Below are positions 53,001 through 64,000 of a DNA stretch of 64,000 nucleotides, one piece after another. Every line of letters starts with the position of its first letter. Within the stretch, counting starts at the first letter, position 1. The notes beneath the pieces are model-generated. The model made no database searches, was not told the origin of the DNA, and saw only the letters and a program-made list of their open reading frames with translations. The stretch is from Acanthornis magna (lineage: Eukaryota > Chordata > Aves > Passeriformes > Acanthizidae): assembly GCA_036785705.1 (NCBI GenBank), contig JAWUZG010000032.1, forward strand, positions 14,774,001 to 14,838,000, read 5' to 3'. Both the position numbers and the translations under genes were made by a program.

Positions 53001-53533
53001 TAACTGGGTCTTTCTTTTGTAGATGTTAGAACAAACCCTACTGCATTGGGACCGTGTATGCAGCAGACCCAGAGCACTAAGTAGCTGATTCCTGGTACAC
53101 ATTACCAATGCAATCATCTGAGATCCAAAATCTTGCCAGCAAAGACTTTGTGACTCATTCCGTGAGCCTTCAACATAAATGCTGAATAGCCTTGGACCAG
53201 AAACTGAGTGCTGGCTGACCTATTAAAACCTGCCCAATTCATTAAAACGTACCTTGAGACCTGTCTGCAAATGTCTGGATTTAACACTTGCCTTCTTTCA
53301 CCAGATAAAAGCTTTTAGATCTAAACACATACATAAATAATAGAAATTAAATGTTAGTATATATAAGATATATATCAACATATTAAACATATATAAATGA
53401 TTTGCCAAAACCCAAGCAGGTGGTATTGATATATTGTGACTATTGGGGAGGTGTAGCTAAGTCAAGGACAGTGAAATTTGATTTAAGAAGATCTACCTGC
53501 CATGAAATCATGACATTGATTACTTGCATTTTT
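50021..53533. other. Intergenic DNA, no gene recognised
   Basis: AT-rich sequence. A 140-codon open frame at 51053-51475 has no recognisable domain. A stretch near 53170-53215 weakly recalls the CR1 coding region but is too short to call. A TA-rich tract lies at about 53355-53400. Confidence 0.75.
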
Positions 53534-53718
53534 CATGGAATCGTAGAATCAACAAGGTTGAAAGACACCTTCAAGATGATCCAGTCCAACCTCCCAGCCA
53601 GCAATGTCACTAAACCACTAAACCATAACATCCAGCATCAGATGCAGACATGCCTTGAACACATGCTTTACCTCTTTGCTGATACATCCTTATAGAAACC
53701 ATTCCAGTGTTTTGCCTA
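53534..53718 (-). mobile_element. CR1 LINE 3' fragment (antisense orientation)
   Basis: GGAATCGTAGAATC, AAGGTTG, GATCCAGTCCAACC and CACTAAACCA follow the reverse complement of the CR1 3' end, so the element lies on the minus strand with its 3' end at about 53534. Similarity fades past CATGCCTTGAACAC and is weak by about 53718, so the right boundary is approximate. More diverged than the copy in intron 6. Confidence 0.85.
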
Positions 53719-53774
53719 TTAGGTTCCATATATTTTTCCTGTCTTTTTAATAATGAAAATGAATATAATGAAAT

Positions 53775-53804
53775 AGTTAACTATGGTTAACTATAGTTAA
53801 CTAT
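53775..53804 (+). repeat. Triple 10-bp tandem repeat of AGTTAACTAT
   Basis: Three head-to-tail units (AGTTAACTAT, GGTTAACTAT, AGTTAACTAT), each centred on the palindrome GTTAAC. Adjacent to the right end of the CR1 fragment at 53534-53718. GTTAAC is the half-site of HNF1-type homeodomain factors, but AT-rich chance expansion is as likely. Confidence 0.85.
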
Positions 53805-55032
53805 ATTGAAATATTAGTGCTAGTAATCTCTTCATTTATTTCCTTTAAAATCCTAGGTGTGAAATTTCTAGGACAGTATATTTGAAAATGTGTTAATTTG
53901 ATAAAGACTGCTTTGAATTTTCCCACATTAATTTTATAAAAATGAAAAAGAAAACCTCTTTGCTGGCTGAAAATTTGTTGCTGTGGTTTATATTTTTCTT
54001 TTTGCTTACATAGTCTGAGCAGAGAACTGGTCCTTTCGTATCGCTAAAGTATGCAGAGAAAATCTGAGCTTCATGTCAGAGCTTCACCCAGAGGCTTTTA
54101 GGAAGAAGCTTTGGGGACCCTCCCTGCCACTGCAGTGGTGGGTGCTCGGGCTGCCAACTGTACTGCACATTCCTCAGTGCCTGCCTCACTCAACAATGGC
54201 CAGAGCGCACCCCTGGCTATTTCATCTTCAGCTTCCTCTTGAGAAGTAGCCGTAAACTGAATACATTTTAGCTACATGGTTGGCAGGTTTTGTGTTTGCA
54301 TCCTTATCACACATTATTCAACAGATTATTTTCCTGAGCATTTAAAGAGCTGCAAAGAAAGCAACACTTCTGGGTTTAGTACTTTAATCACTGTTTAATG
54401 ATCCACCGTGTTTTTACTGCTCCCTTGCTCTACAGTTTTTCTTTCCCCAACACTTATTTCTGATCTTCAGGGTGTATTTAAGCACTACGAAATTTCGCAG
54501 ATTGCAAAGCACTTACTGTGTATATCTTGGCACTAACTGCATTGCCAGTCCTGTTTTCTCTCCACAGTTATTACTTGTGATACCTGTATGAGGCCTTTCC
54601 CTAGATATCATAATTGATATTTATGTTATTGATGACTGCAGTTTGGGAACTCTTGCTTCTGTTGCCGTAGGGCATTTTGCTCTCAGATTGCACCAATTAC
54701 TAATTATCTTTTTTAGTGTATTGAATTTTAAACCACCGAGATGGTAGTGGATTATTTAAATCACTTTTTCTTCAGTGTAGAAATAGGCTTCCTACAGCTA
54801 GCTTGAATCCATCACTTGAGGAGAGTTTGAGATGTCACAGCGTGACCACAGTAATCCCATAAGGCAACTGTTGGGGAGGTTCAGGATTGCTCTGTGCACT
54901 CCAACATTTACCACTTGAGCTACAACCATCTTTGGTTGTTTCTTGTTACATTGCACAATGACAATCAGCAAGTTCTTTCCTCTGGACTATCATAACTAAT
55001 GAAAAATTAAAACAGAAGACTTGGTGCTTTAT
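53805..55032. other. Intergenic DNA between two CR1 fragments
   Basis: No gene, RNA or transposon recognised. Confidence 0.75.
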
Positions 55033-55203
55033 AGAATCATGTAACAATTTGTGTTGGAAGGGACTTTTAAAGGTCATCCAGTCCAACAACTAGATCAGGT
55101 TTCTCAGAAACTGTCCAGCTCAGCCTTGAATGTTTCCAGGGATGGAGTGTCCACCACCTCCCTGGACAACCTGCTCCAGAAGCTTGAGAAACTTCACTTA
55201 ACC
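55033..55203 (-). mobile_element. CR1 LINE 3' fragment (antisense orientation)
   Basis: ATAGAATCATGTAAC, TTGGAAGGGACTTTTAAAGG, TCATCCAGTCCAAC, TTCCAGGGATGGAGTGTCCA and CCACCTCCCTGGACAACCTG match the reverse complement of a CR1 3' end. The short open frame overlapping it is not a gene. The right boundary near 55203 is approximate. Differences from the 53.5-kb fragment indicate a separate insertion and probably another subfamily. Confidence 0.9.
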
Positions 55204-58200
55204 TGGAGAACAAAAATTCATGGTGTGATATGAAAGTTCCCAGAATTACTTTGGTTTTTTCTCTATGGATGCAAACAAAGGACAAGCTGCTTTAATGGAG
55301 AGAATTAAATAAACCCTAGAGGCTTTCTACAGTCAGTTGATTTTCTAAAACACTTCTGATGCTTTACCAAAATTGTCCATAAGAGCTAAACATGTAGACA
55401 AATCCATCTCCAGCTGAGATAAGCTCAGATAAGCTTAAATATTGCATTATATTATTTTGGACTTTAATTACCTGAGAGCATCTTTCTAAGATAACAGAAC
55501 TTTGAAGACATAAGTGTGTGAGCTTAATTCATCCTTGCTATGTTAGAACTTTCATACAGAATCTCTTACCACTGTTAATTGAGACATGTTCTCAGGGAAG
55601 TTACATAATACTAAGTGGAAAAACGAAAATTAACCTCTTTTTCATCATGCGTAGCTGTGTTCCCAGTTACAGATGAGAAATACTAAATTATGCTGATTAA
55701 ATGCTGGCATATGTGGGCCAAGCACGTGAATCAGGTGAAGAACAATATAAACATATACATATAATTGAAGGTGAATTTTTTTCCTAAAGGAACTGAGCCA
55801 GCCCTTCAAGTAACTGCAAAACCTGAGTAGTCTCACTGACATTGGAGCCATGCACAAGTTGAGAGAAGTTACTGATCCTCCATGAGAGACCGTGACTCGG
55901 GAATTACTCCTCAGTGGCAGTTGGATCTGAATTAATGATTTGGTTTTAGTAAGTTTAAAAAGAGATGTTCATCTCTAACATGTCTAAACTGGTTGAGTAG
56001 GAAAATAGAGTAAGTATTAAAGTACAGAACATCCTTAAATGAAACATTATCACTAAAAAGCTTTTTTAAAGCAAGTGTGCCGTGTAAATAATTCTGCAGT
56101 AGAACAAGCTTATTGGACATTTCTGAGACTTTCTATATGGCTGAGAAGCCAAAAATATGGTTCCTGATTTGTGACATTACAGAGCTTCAGCTTCAGTTTT
56201 TGTTGCCTTAGATGCTCCAATATCCCTGGTCTCCAATGAAGATAACTAGAGGAGATTTATAGGGTACATTTAATTAGAGGTATAAGACCTATTTTTTTTT
56301 CCACTTCTATCTTAGATTGAGTTATTAAGTTTCTGCTTTTCGTATTTCTTATTTCTGTTTCTTGATAAAATGAAAAATTATTAATTTTTTTTAAATTATA
56401 AAAATATAACACATATAGTTGTACTTGCATAGCCTGCAACCCACAACTTTGATGTTTTAGTGATTGTGGCACATTGTGAAATAAAAACCTTTAGGATAAA
56501 ATGCTTGTCAGGTATGCCTCAAATTGAAATTCTCAGGACATTGCTACACTTTTTGGCTGTTAAAACTAGCTGAATGAAAACAGGATCTTTGTTTCTTAAG
56601 ACTTTGTTTCCTTCCACTATTTCTTTCCTACCCTAAACCGCAGACTGTAATCCTGTTGTCATCACAATCTGTCGTGGGAATATGATATGATGCTGTTCTC
56701 ACTGATGGTAAAACACGTTTCGACTTAGAAACACAGGGAACCACATTGTATAATCTCTTTCCTCAGTTTATGTGACATAGAGTGGAGCCAGCCCTAAAGT
56801 ATCAAATGGGTAATGAGTAAAATGTTGAGATAAGGAAAAGAATTAGAAAGCAGAATGCTCCGGGTATATGAGAAATAATCTCAAATTAATTTTTTCAAGA
56901 GTGTCGGTACCACTTACTTACTGAGAGCTAGTTTGTGCACCAGGCTCAATGTGTTCAAATATCTTAGGTAAGGCTCTTCAGGTTCGAGACACGAAGTCAG
57001 AGATCACGAACAAAAATTTCAACCTAGGAGCTACGCTTTCTACATAAAACTGGGCAAAAAGTCTTGTAGATGCACGTGATGTGCAATGGCAGGATTCCCC
57101 AGTCAGAAGGGCACCAGCACTACTCAGCATAGCATGGTTCATGGAAATGCAAAGGATGCTCTGGGAACTGAATGAATCCTCAGGACCAGGACAGCCTTAT
57201 GTCATTTGCTCTCTTGCCAGGGTGTGATTCTAGTTTTTTTATAATTTCATCACAAAGAAGTCTTGACCTCTTTCAATCCCAACCGCTCTTTTTCTCCAGT
57301 GCCCTCTTGTTAAATCAATATCAGCACAGGCAGTGAAATTTGGCTCATGAATGTTTGCATCTAAATTTCATCTGTTAAAAAACTGAAAAGAAAAAAATAA
57401 AACCATCAATAACTGTTCCAATTTTTTTTCATTAGACACAAGGATCTTTATCAGAAAGGAAAGGTTATATGAGCAACAATATATAGGGATGCACCACAAT
57501 GATCTGCAGATTTCCCACTCAGCTTTTTGTGCACCTGGAACCAGGAATGTACTTTCAATCTATTTTTATTTTTCATTATGGAAATAGGCAGCCTAAGAAA
57601 AATGTTTCACAAAATTTCCATGGGTTGGGGGAGAACAACAATCATCCTCTAAAGAACTGCTCACCTTGAATCTCTCCATAGATTCTGGCATGGAGGAAGA
57701 CAAGAAGTCTCTATATTTACAAGTAATCATACCTGCAAACTCTATACTTGGCTTCTTCATTTTGTGCATTTTGTTGATTGAAGGTACAGCAAGATCTGCT
57801 CAGAGGATTGTCAAGGTCATCAAAATACACACCCAAGGTTTACAGCAAGGAAGGAAAATAAGCTTTGGGACCACGAGTATGGATAATGAGGGAAGAGATC
57901 CAGACAGCACACATTCAGCTTCTTTTCTCTCTGATCTCTGGAGAAAAGACAGGTCATTCTCATATTGATGAAATTCCAACAGGTGGAGTTAAAATTGGAG
58001 CTGCAGGAAGAAACAAGACCTTGTCTGCAATACTTCTACGCAAGGAAGTCTTAAAAGCAAAGGAAAAATAGTGTTTGAGTGTTTGAGTGTGTTTGAGTTA
58101 CAAAGTACATTGTAACTACCTAATCTGTGAATGCGGCTCCTGAGAATAATGTGACTTTCCTACTCCCAGGATAACTCTCCCCACCAGCATGGCCTGGAAC

Positions 58201-58991
58201 TTCTTGATTAAGCCATTTTCTGGGGAAGTTGAAAACCTGATCTTTAGTCCTTTCAGTCTGAGGTAACAGTCAAACAGATATATCCAGGTGCAGAATGCAG
58301 CTGAGATAAATATGGCTAATAAATATGATAGATTAAATGGACATATCCCACAGCAGACCACAGTCCACCCTGCCTTGTCCCTGAATTTAGCACTCCAAAG
58401 GCAGTAACTTACTTTCCTGCTCAGTTCAAGATACACAACTCCGTGAATATGAATAGGAAGTTCCTGTGCACATTATGTCTGCAGTGTTTCTAATTGTAAT
58501 ATAATTTTGAGTTTCAGGAAGGCTGGTCAGATGTGAAAATGTAAAAGGGAACTGATCCTGATGATAACGATAAGGACAAGTAACTAACAAAGGGGCGTTT
58601 AGTGTTTAGCTCATGTTCTCTTAGACAAGGGCCTGATAATAAAAGGGAACAAAAGAAATGTGATGAATGAGAGTGGGGCTCCTAAGAGGAAACAAAACAC
58701 AGTTGCAAACAAAGATAGTGAAATAATAGGGATCCTTTAAACCAGTTGGAGCTTTCCCGCAGAACCTAAAAGACACAAAATTCAAGTAGGCTGAAAAGGC
58801 TGATTACTAAACATGTACTTGTAAACAAGGTGTAGTTTGGAGTCAGGTAAAGAGTCAGGGCTGGATCATGTGCTGACTGAACGGAACATTAATTGGGTCA
58901 ATTGAGCCTTCAGTGCTCATAACATCTCTAAGCCTTATTTAAATAAAATAATTATCCTGTATTTCAAATGAAAGAAAAAGTAACCTTGGAT
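55204..58991. other. Intergenic DNA left of the solo LTR
   Basis: No established gene. Two overlapping plus-strand open frames at 57666-58071 are discussed as a finding. A GGTTCGA motif at 56980 is not part of a tRNA. Confidence 0.7.
58071..58098 (+). repeat. Short GTGTTTGA tandem repeat
   Basis: Three consecutive GTGTTTGA-type units, the third with an extra GT. Probably replication slippage. Confidence 0.8.
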
Positions 58992-58997
58992 GCAATC
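58992..58997. repeat. Left copy of 6-bp target-site duplication (GCAATC) of the solo LTR
   Basis: GCAATC directly abuts the LTR's TG...CA boundary and is identical to 59265-59270. Six-base duplications are characteristic of ERVK-like and alpharetroviral integration. Confidence 0.88.
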
Positions 58998-59264
58998 TGT
59001 GGCTTTAGATTTCTCGAGGATTGCAGGAGCTGGCAGAGAGAACAGGCAGACGAGCCCAAGATGGCGAAAAGGGAAGTTTATTTACAAAAAACCTCTTTAT
59101 ATGTCCATCAACAATCTAGCAACTATTGGTTAGCAGGGAATCCACCTCCTAAAATCATTGGTCATACCTAATACCAAATACAGAGATTAAAAAGTACAAG
59201 AATGCAGTTTATCTCTATTCTCGCTGAGAAAGAACAGAAAGATTTCTAAAACAGTGCAACTACA
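58998..59264 (-). mobile_element. Solo LTR of an avian endogenous retrovirus (ERVK/beta-alpha-like)
   Basis: A 267-bp element on the minus strand bounded by TGTAGTTG...GCCACA (TG...CA ends, imperfect inverted repeats). It contains a TATA-like ATATAAAG (59102-59095), a polyadenylation signal AATAAA (59082-59077) about 12 bases later, and a U5-like tail opening near CGCCATCTTGGGCTCG. The close TATA/AATAAA spacing implies a very short R region, as in alpha- and betaretroviruses. It is flanked on both sides by GCAATC, a perfect 6-bp target duplication. That shows the internal region was lost by LTR-LTR recombination, leaving a solo LTR. It carries no viral gene. Oriented the same way as SNAP91, about 33 kb upstream. 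Confidence 0.88.
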
Positions 59265-59270
59265 GCAATC
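59265..59270. repeat. Right copy of 6-bp target-site duplication (GCAATC) of the solo LTR
   Basis: Identical to 58992-58997 and immediately adjacent to the opposite LTR boundary. Confidence 0.88.
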
Positions 59271-61254
59271 ATTTCCCTTTTTTCAGATTTTGCAAAACTA
59301 AATTTGGCACTTAGCGGTAGAACACAAAATGGCAAGCATAAAAACTCAACAAGTGAATCTGCAATTTTTGGCATCCAGTTTAGATGAAATAGAAATAATA
59401 AAAAGTATCAGGGCAAGTAACCAGGTCAAGGCCTAACGTCTTCCAGTGCAAATGGATGCAGGTGCTTTGGTTTCCTATTACAGAAATACTGACAAAATAC
59501 TGACCCTTTTAGCTTTCTTTGTCTCCACTGTAATCAAAGGCATAGGAAACAACAACAGAAATCCCATTTTATCATATGTGCACTGCTAAGTTTAAACATG
59601 GATTAATTCAAAAGCAAAAATTGCTGCATTTCTGCAATGCATTTCTGCATTGCATCACTGGGCCAATGTGCAATGCAGTCATCCCACAGTGCCCCAAAGA
59701 TACCCGGCCTAAAACCCCAAGGCAAGCACCTCAGACATTCCAGCAGGCTCCCAGGACCTCAGCTGTGCTGCCACTGCTCAGACAGCATTTTACCACACTG
59801 TAGCTCCCAAATACCCTTCTCATGAATGAGTTCATGGCTGTGACGCTGTTCCTCTCCAAGTACAGCCTGAGCAGAGCCATTCTGCCCCAAGAGACCCAGG
59901 AATCCCAAACATATGAGATCATAATGCACTTCCACAGTATGAGGATGGATAATTCCTGTACAGTTCCTCTGCATCCCCACCTCAAACACCAGTCAGCTGT
60001 TAAAAGAACAACACAAATGAAGGGAATTCTGAAGAGTGGAGTTTTACACAGCCCCTCAGATGGAGAGGAAGCTCTGCTGGGGCAGAGTGAGCAAGCGCCT
60101 TGTCTGGCACAGAGATGCAGTTAATTCTCTTGCGCCAATGTTGGCTCTTATTGATCAATGTAGGAGCTCACATATAACCATGCACATCTGCATATGTGGG
60201 CCTTTTCCTTCTCTGTGTAAGATGTAGATTGGACAAAAATAACTCGAGCACCTCCAGATTGCAAAAAGGCAGGGGGACTGTGAAAATCTGACCTTCTCCT
60301 TGTCACTGGGGGATAACTGTAGATATAAGTTCTAGTTACTTGAGGGTTTGCATTTTATTCACTTTTTTTTAGCTGTGGGAGGACAATCTAGAGCCTTCTT
60401 AGCACAGATCCACCCCTCCTTACCCCAAAGAAATAATTTCACTTATTGACACAAAAGATTCTGCTCGTAAGATACAGAATAACAGAGTAAAGTTACCTTC
60501 CTAAGTGAGAAGTGTGATCAACACATGCTAGAAAACCTTTCAGGACCATTTGTAGAAGTAGCTGTAGATGTGTTGTTTGCATTAGCACTCTGAACTATTC
60601 CCAAGCTGAGACCAGATCTTTGTGTTTGCTCAGGCATAAGGGGAAGTGTTAATGTTTACTGAGTCAGAATGCTGTTTCTTAAGGAGCTTAATTAAATTTA
60701 TCATTCTTGGCCCATGGTGTCTCACACGCTGAGCACCAGAGAAAGGCAGATAAGGACAATCGCATTTTCTTTGTTTTTCAAGTAACTGCGAGAAGTGGAA
60801 GCACCAGTCTATAAATGACCCTATTCTATTAACAGTTTTTCTTACCAAATTCTCACTATAAAAGTAGAATGTGGAAGTAGAAAAATTGAATTGTGCATTG
60901 AAAGACATATATTTAATATGAATTAAAGATACTTATCTTCATTAAAATAACCAGACAGAGAGCTGCTGTACTTCATTCAGTTAGAAAGACTTGGTATTCA
61001 TGTTTATTTTCCATTTACAAATGAGAACCCCTGGGATATGATAACTTAGCTGGAGCTGTTCTTCTTGAAATTTTCACTTGGAATCCAGCCTGGTTTGCAA
61101 TAATCAAAGGTTATTATCTGATGGGTAGAAGTGGAGAAAATAATATCTTGGGTTTTTTCTTGCAATTTTTAAATGACTTTTGTTAGAATGTGAGAACAGC
61201 AACCCCCAGACAGGCAGGGCACCTGTCCAGTTCACTCTCTGACACTGGATGCTG
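59271..61254. other. Intergenic DNA right of the solo LTR
   Basis: It contains a small hairpin at 59634-59653 and overlapping open frames on both strands at 59576-60227, none resembling a known family. The target duplication around the neighbouring LTR shows this is ordinary flanking DNA, not proviral interior. Confidence 0.7.
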
Positions 61255-61790
61255 AGAAGGCTGTGATGGATCTGCCTTATCTATGTGTGATAGTTTTTTA
61301 AACTTCTCTATGTTTTTGGTCTCTGTGACACCCTCTAGCAATGAGTTTCTAATTTTAATGACACATGATATGAAAGAGCACCTTCTGATAGTTTTAAGCC
61401 CGTGATGTGGTAATTCTATAAAATGCTTTTAGATCACAGGTCATGATAAATAGTTGTTTACATTCTGTATATCATTAATGCTTTACAAATATCCAATGAA
61501 ATTCTTTTAGCCACCTTCTTTCTCTGCTGAAGTGTACTGTAAGAGAAAACAGTTCGTAATATTTCCTCCCCTTGCCTAGATGTTGTTTCCAGCCTCTGAT
61601 CCTAATTGCTACCTATCGATACCTTTCCTAGTTATACTGTAACAGTGGAGCAAAAGTCAGGCAATACTCAAGATACAGTTTCACCAGTGGCTCAAAGTGG
61701 TATAATCATGGTTTCTGTTTCATTTTGATACCTGCACTTAATGAGTTACTGATAAACAATGTTTAGTTCATTGGTGGTGTGACTTCAACC
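61255..61790 (-). mobile_element. Ancient, heavily diverged CR1-type LINE relic
   Basis: Read on the plus strand, this follows the reverse complement of an old sauropsid CR1 type: TTTTTGGTCTCTGTGACACC, CTCTAGCAATGAGTTTC, a TCATGATAAATA segment, GGCAATACTCAAGATACAGT and a GTGGCTCAAAGTGGTATAAT segment, in the expected order. Divergence is much higher than in the other CR1 pieces and there are several indels. The limits are approximate and it may extend to about 62000. Identification is from remembered consensus, not an alignment. Confidence 0.65.
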
Positions 61791-64000
61791 TTTACAAGGC
61801 ATGTTTAGTCTCTCACATATAAAGCATTCACCTTTATTTTTTTTATGACTCTTGTAATTTATTTTTTACTAATTTCACCATTTGCAAGAAGCTCCCTTCT
61901 TGAACTTGTGACATTGGTGCCTTTTCCATTTTTTAATATCTTAGATATTCTTATCACTGCTACAGAGCTATTCCTCCATGGTCGTATGTCAAAATACGTC
62001 CTTCAAACAGCTCGGGATAAAATCTTGAACATCTTTTCTCCTTGGCGATCATCTGACTGGTTGGGCCAAGAACTGAAACTATCTAAACCCATTGTCTGTG
62101 AATAATAGCGTGCTCTGAACTCTTCCTAATCCCTCTGCAGACAGCTGCAGTCTCCACTTGCACCTATCTGACCCTTGCAGCCTTTAATCTGAGGGTGTTT
62201 TGCAGCTGTCGTCACCACCCGTGTGACTCACTAGAAGCACAGCCTGGATCATCGGGTGGATTTATCATGTTGAACTTTACCCACTGAACAGGTAAATATT
62301 TTGTCAGAGTTTGCAAGGCAGACTCTCACGCTTGTCATCAGCAGAGAGGGACAGGCATGCGCAGAGAGTTGCTGCTTCCACCTGCTTTGGGATGGGGGGG
62401 CTGTCCTCTAGATTGTCCCGGCTGACCTCCCAGTACAGGACAACTGGTTTCTAACTACTGTTCCTTCTTGGCTAGGAAATTTCAACCCAAATTGATTTTA
62501 CTGCATATAATTATTCTGTTAGCAATGTGAAGCTGAGCTTCCTTTTAAAAAACACTGCTCCTCTAATGGCATAGTCTTCTCTGTAATTCAGATGTACTCG
62601 AACTCCACTGTGTTACAGTATCACACTGATTATTTTCTATCAGATGCCTACTACTATAAACATTATAAATTAAATATTCCAGTTCACTAACCTCCATCCT
62701 CAGACTCCTAGCAGTCACACAGAGCACTTTCCTGTGGAATACTGATCTAACCCCTATTTGTATGCCTGATTTCTTTGAGTTGTTTGCACCAATCTTTGTT
62801 GTCTCCTGTCTGGATTTTGTCATCTTCTCTCAGGCATGCAGAGTGTTTTCAGTTTTGCCCTTTCAATAATGAGTCACTCCAACTGGCGTGCTCTCCTACA
62901 TCTGTCACCTTGTCCTCAGTCCTTCATTTTAAAGCACTCCTACAGTCTTTTTTTTTTGTCTTTCTTTTTTTCTCTTTTAATCCTGAATGCTACCGGACCA
63001 TTTTCCCTCTACGCTGAAAGCAGGCATTTTCACACATTCTGCATTTGCCTCCATTCTATTTACTGGAATGATGGTTTATGGAAATAAAGACTCTTAAATA
63101 CAATACTTGAGGCATTTGGGGAATAGAAGTCTTAACTGATAAATTGGAATCTGTGTAATGTCCTCATGGGACACTAAATCGTAGCAGCCCAGTTCAATAA
63201 GAGAGCAGAGAGATGTGGTGAGTCTGTTGATCTTGCTGACCAAGTTCCTTGGTACACATCAGTTTGGTTAGAAGGAACAGCAAAAACAGTTTGTGCATAA
63301 TTTGTTAAAAATGTATTTTTAAATAAACAAAATGCAAGTATTTCTCAACATGTACACAATTATACAACAGAAATAAAGAAACAAGCATATTTGCAAACAC
63401 AGAGATGAACTCCTTGAAGTAAATGATTTATTAAAAATCATTTCAGTGCTCACTGAGACATGCTATTAAGCTGAACTAATTTCTTGTGTCTGTCTTGGAA
63501 AGCCATTACCTCAACTGTCATTGTGGTTTGCATGCACAGCTCAGAGAAGACACAAAACCCATGTCCTCCCCCTCCAGGGAGTGCTCCCAGAAAGCTTTCC
63601 AGCCTTGAGTTCCATTACAGGTTTGTCCTGCTACTTGGCCTGTAGGGAATCCCATGTCCATGTAAAGCCCATGAAAATCACAAAGCCTTGTGCTGCACAT
63701 GCTCCTTCTCCACTGTCAGCTTTACATACACACTTAAAGGGTGTGCTGGGGAGGCTGAGGCTGATGCCATTCATAATCCAAGCCTTTGCAGAATATTCAG
63801 TGCTTCCTCTCATTCCACTACACCAAGGGCATCTTGAATGCAAGAGAGGATTAAGCCTGGTCAAGCCACTACTTTCCAGGGATATTACATCCCACCCGTG
63901 ACACCCCCCCTCCAACCACCCTCACCCCCCTAAAAATAGAATTCTCCAGAAAATTAAAGGTATTTGAATTTGCATTTATGACTAAGAGCAAGAAGCTGAA
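61791..64000. other. Intergenic DNA at the right edge
   Basis: No gene recognised. The ancient CR1 may continue a little into this stretch. A C-rich tract followed by a MEF2-type CTAAAAATAG motif lies at 63891-63939. Confidence 0.7.

Noticed and set aside
53170..53230. AATGCTGAATAGCCTTGG...AAACTGAG, reminiscent of the CR1 coding region in antisense.
   Set aside because: Match is short and interrupted; not enough to call an element, though it could be an eroded extension of the CR1 at 53534.
56940..57010. GGTTCGAGAC resembling a tRNA B box.
   Set aside because: No A box or cloverleaf arms at the right distances.
59271..60300. Possible retroviral interior next to the LTR: a purine-rich AAAAAAGGGAAATG on the minus strand precedes the LTR like a polypurine tract.
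   Set aside because: The perfect GCAATC duplication on both sides shows the element ends at 59264, so this purine run is flanking DNA. No gag, pol or env similarity was seen.
1..64000. CRISPR arrays, bacterial operons, phage or plasmid systems.
   Set aside because: None present; the architecture is that of a vertebrate nuclear genome.

Overview
The window looks like nuclear DNA from a bird. Genes are sparse, introns are long, splice sites are GT-AG, and one GC-rich CpG-island promoter sits in otherwise AT-rich DNA. The interspersed repeats are almost all CR1-type LINE pieces plus one avian-type retroviral solo LTR. No Alu, L1 or other mammalian repeats, and no bacterial-style gene packing, were seen. 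I cannot name the species.

One gene is clearly recognisable: SNAP91 (AP180, the neuronal clathrin-assembly protein), on the minus strand. Its CpG-island promoter lies at about 25740-27080 and its start codon at 25962-25960. Seven coding exons run leftward (25962-25833, 7629-7487, 6434-6359, 4542-4440, 2884-2791, 1619-1508, 178-72) and the gene continues past the left edge. Each exon has consensus splice sites, and the phases join into an uninterrupted frame of exactly 255 codons. These cover most of the N-terminal ANTH domain, which binds PtdIns(4,5)P2 and SNARE-type cargo. The first coding intron is about 18.2 kb; the others are 1.05-1.82 kb. A very short (78 bp) intron in the 5' untranslated region is likely just upstream of the start codon.

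The right-hand 37 kb (27.1-64 kb) lies upstream of SNAP91. I could support no protein-coding exon there. It holds two short CR1 3' ends (about 53.5 and 55.0 kb), a 267-bp solo LTR with a perfect 6-bp target-site duplication (58998-59264), a much older CR1 relic (about 61.26-61.79 kb), several small tandem and inverted repeats, and a GC-richer patch at about 48.8-50.0 kb that may be regulatory. In mammals the gene upstream of SNAP91 is RIPPLY2 (knowledge from memory); I looked for its WRPW and FRHPVRLFWP-type motifs and did not see them here.

I found no evidence of a new multi-gene system. The most useful observations are the candidate 5'UTR micro-intron, a candidate REST/NRSF motif and G-quadruplex clusters in the neuronal promoter, and the cleanly delimited solo LTR.
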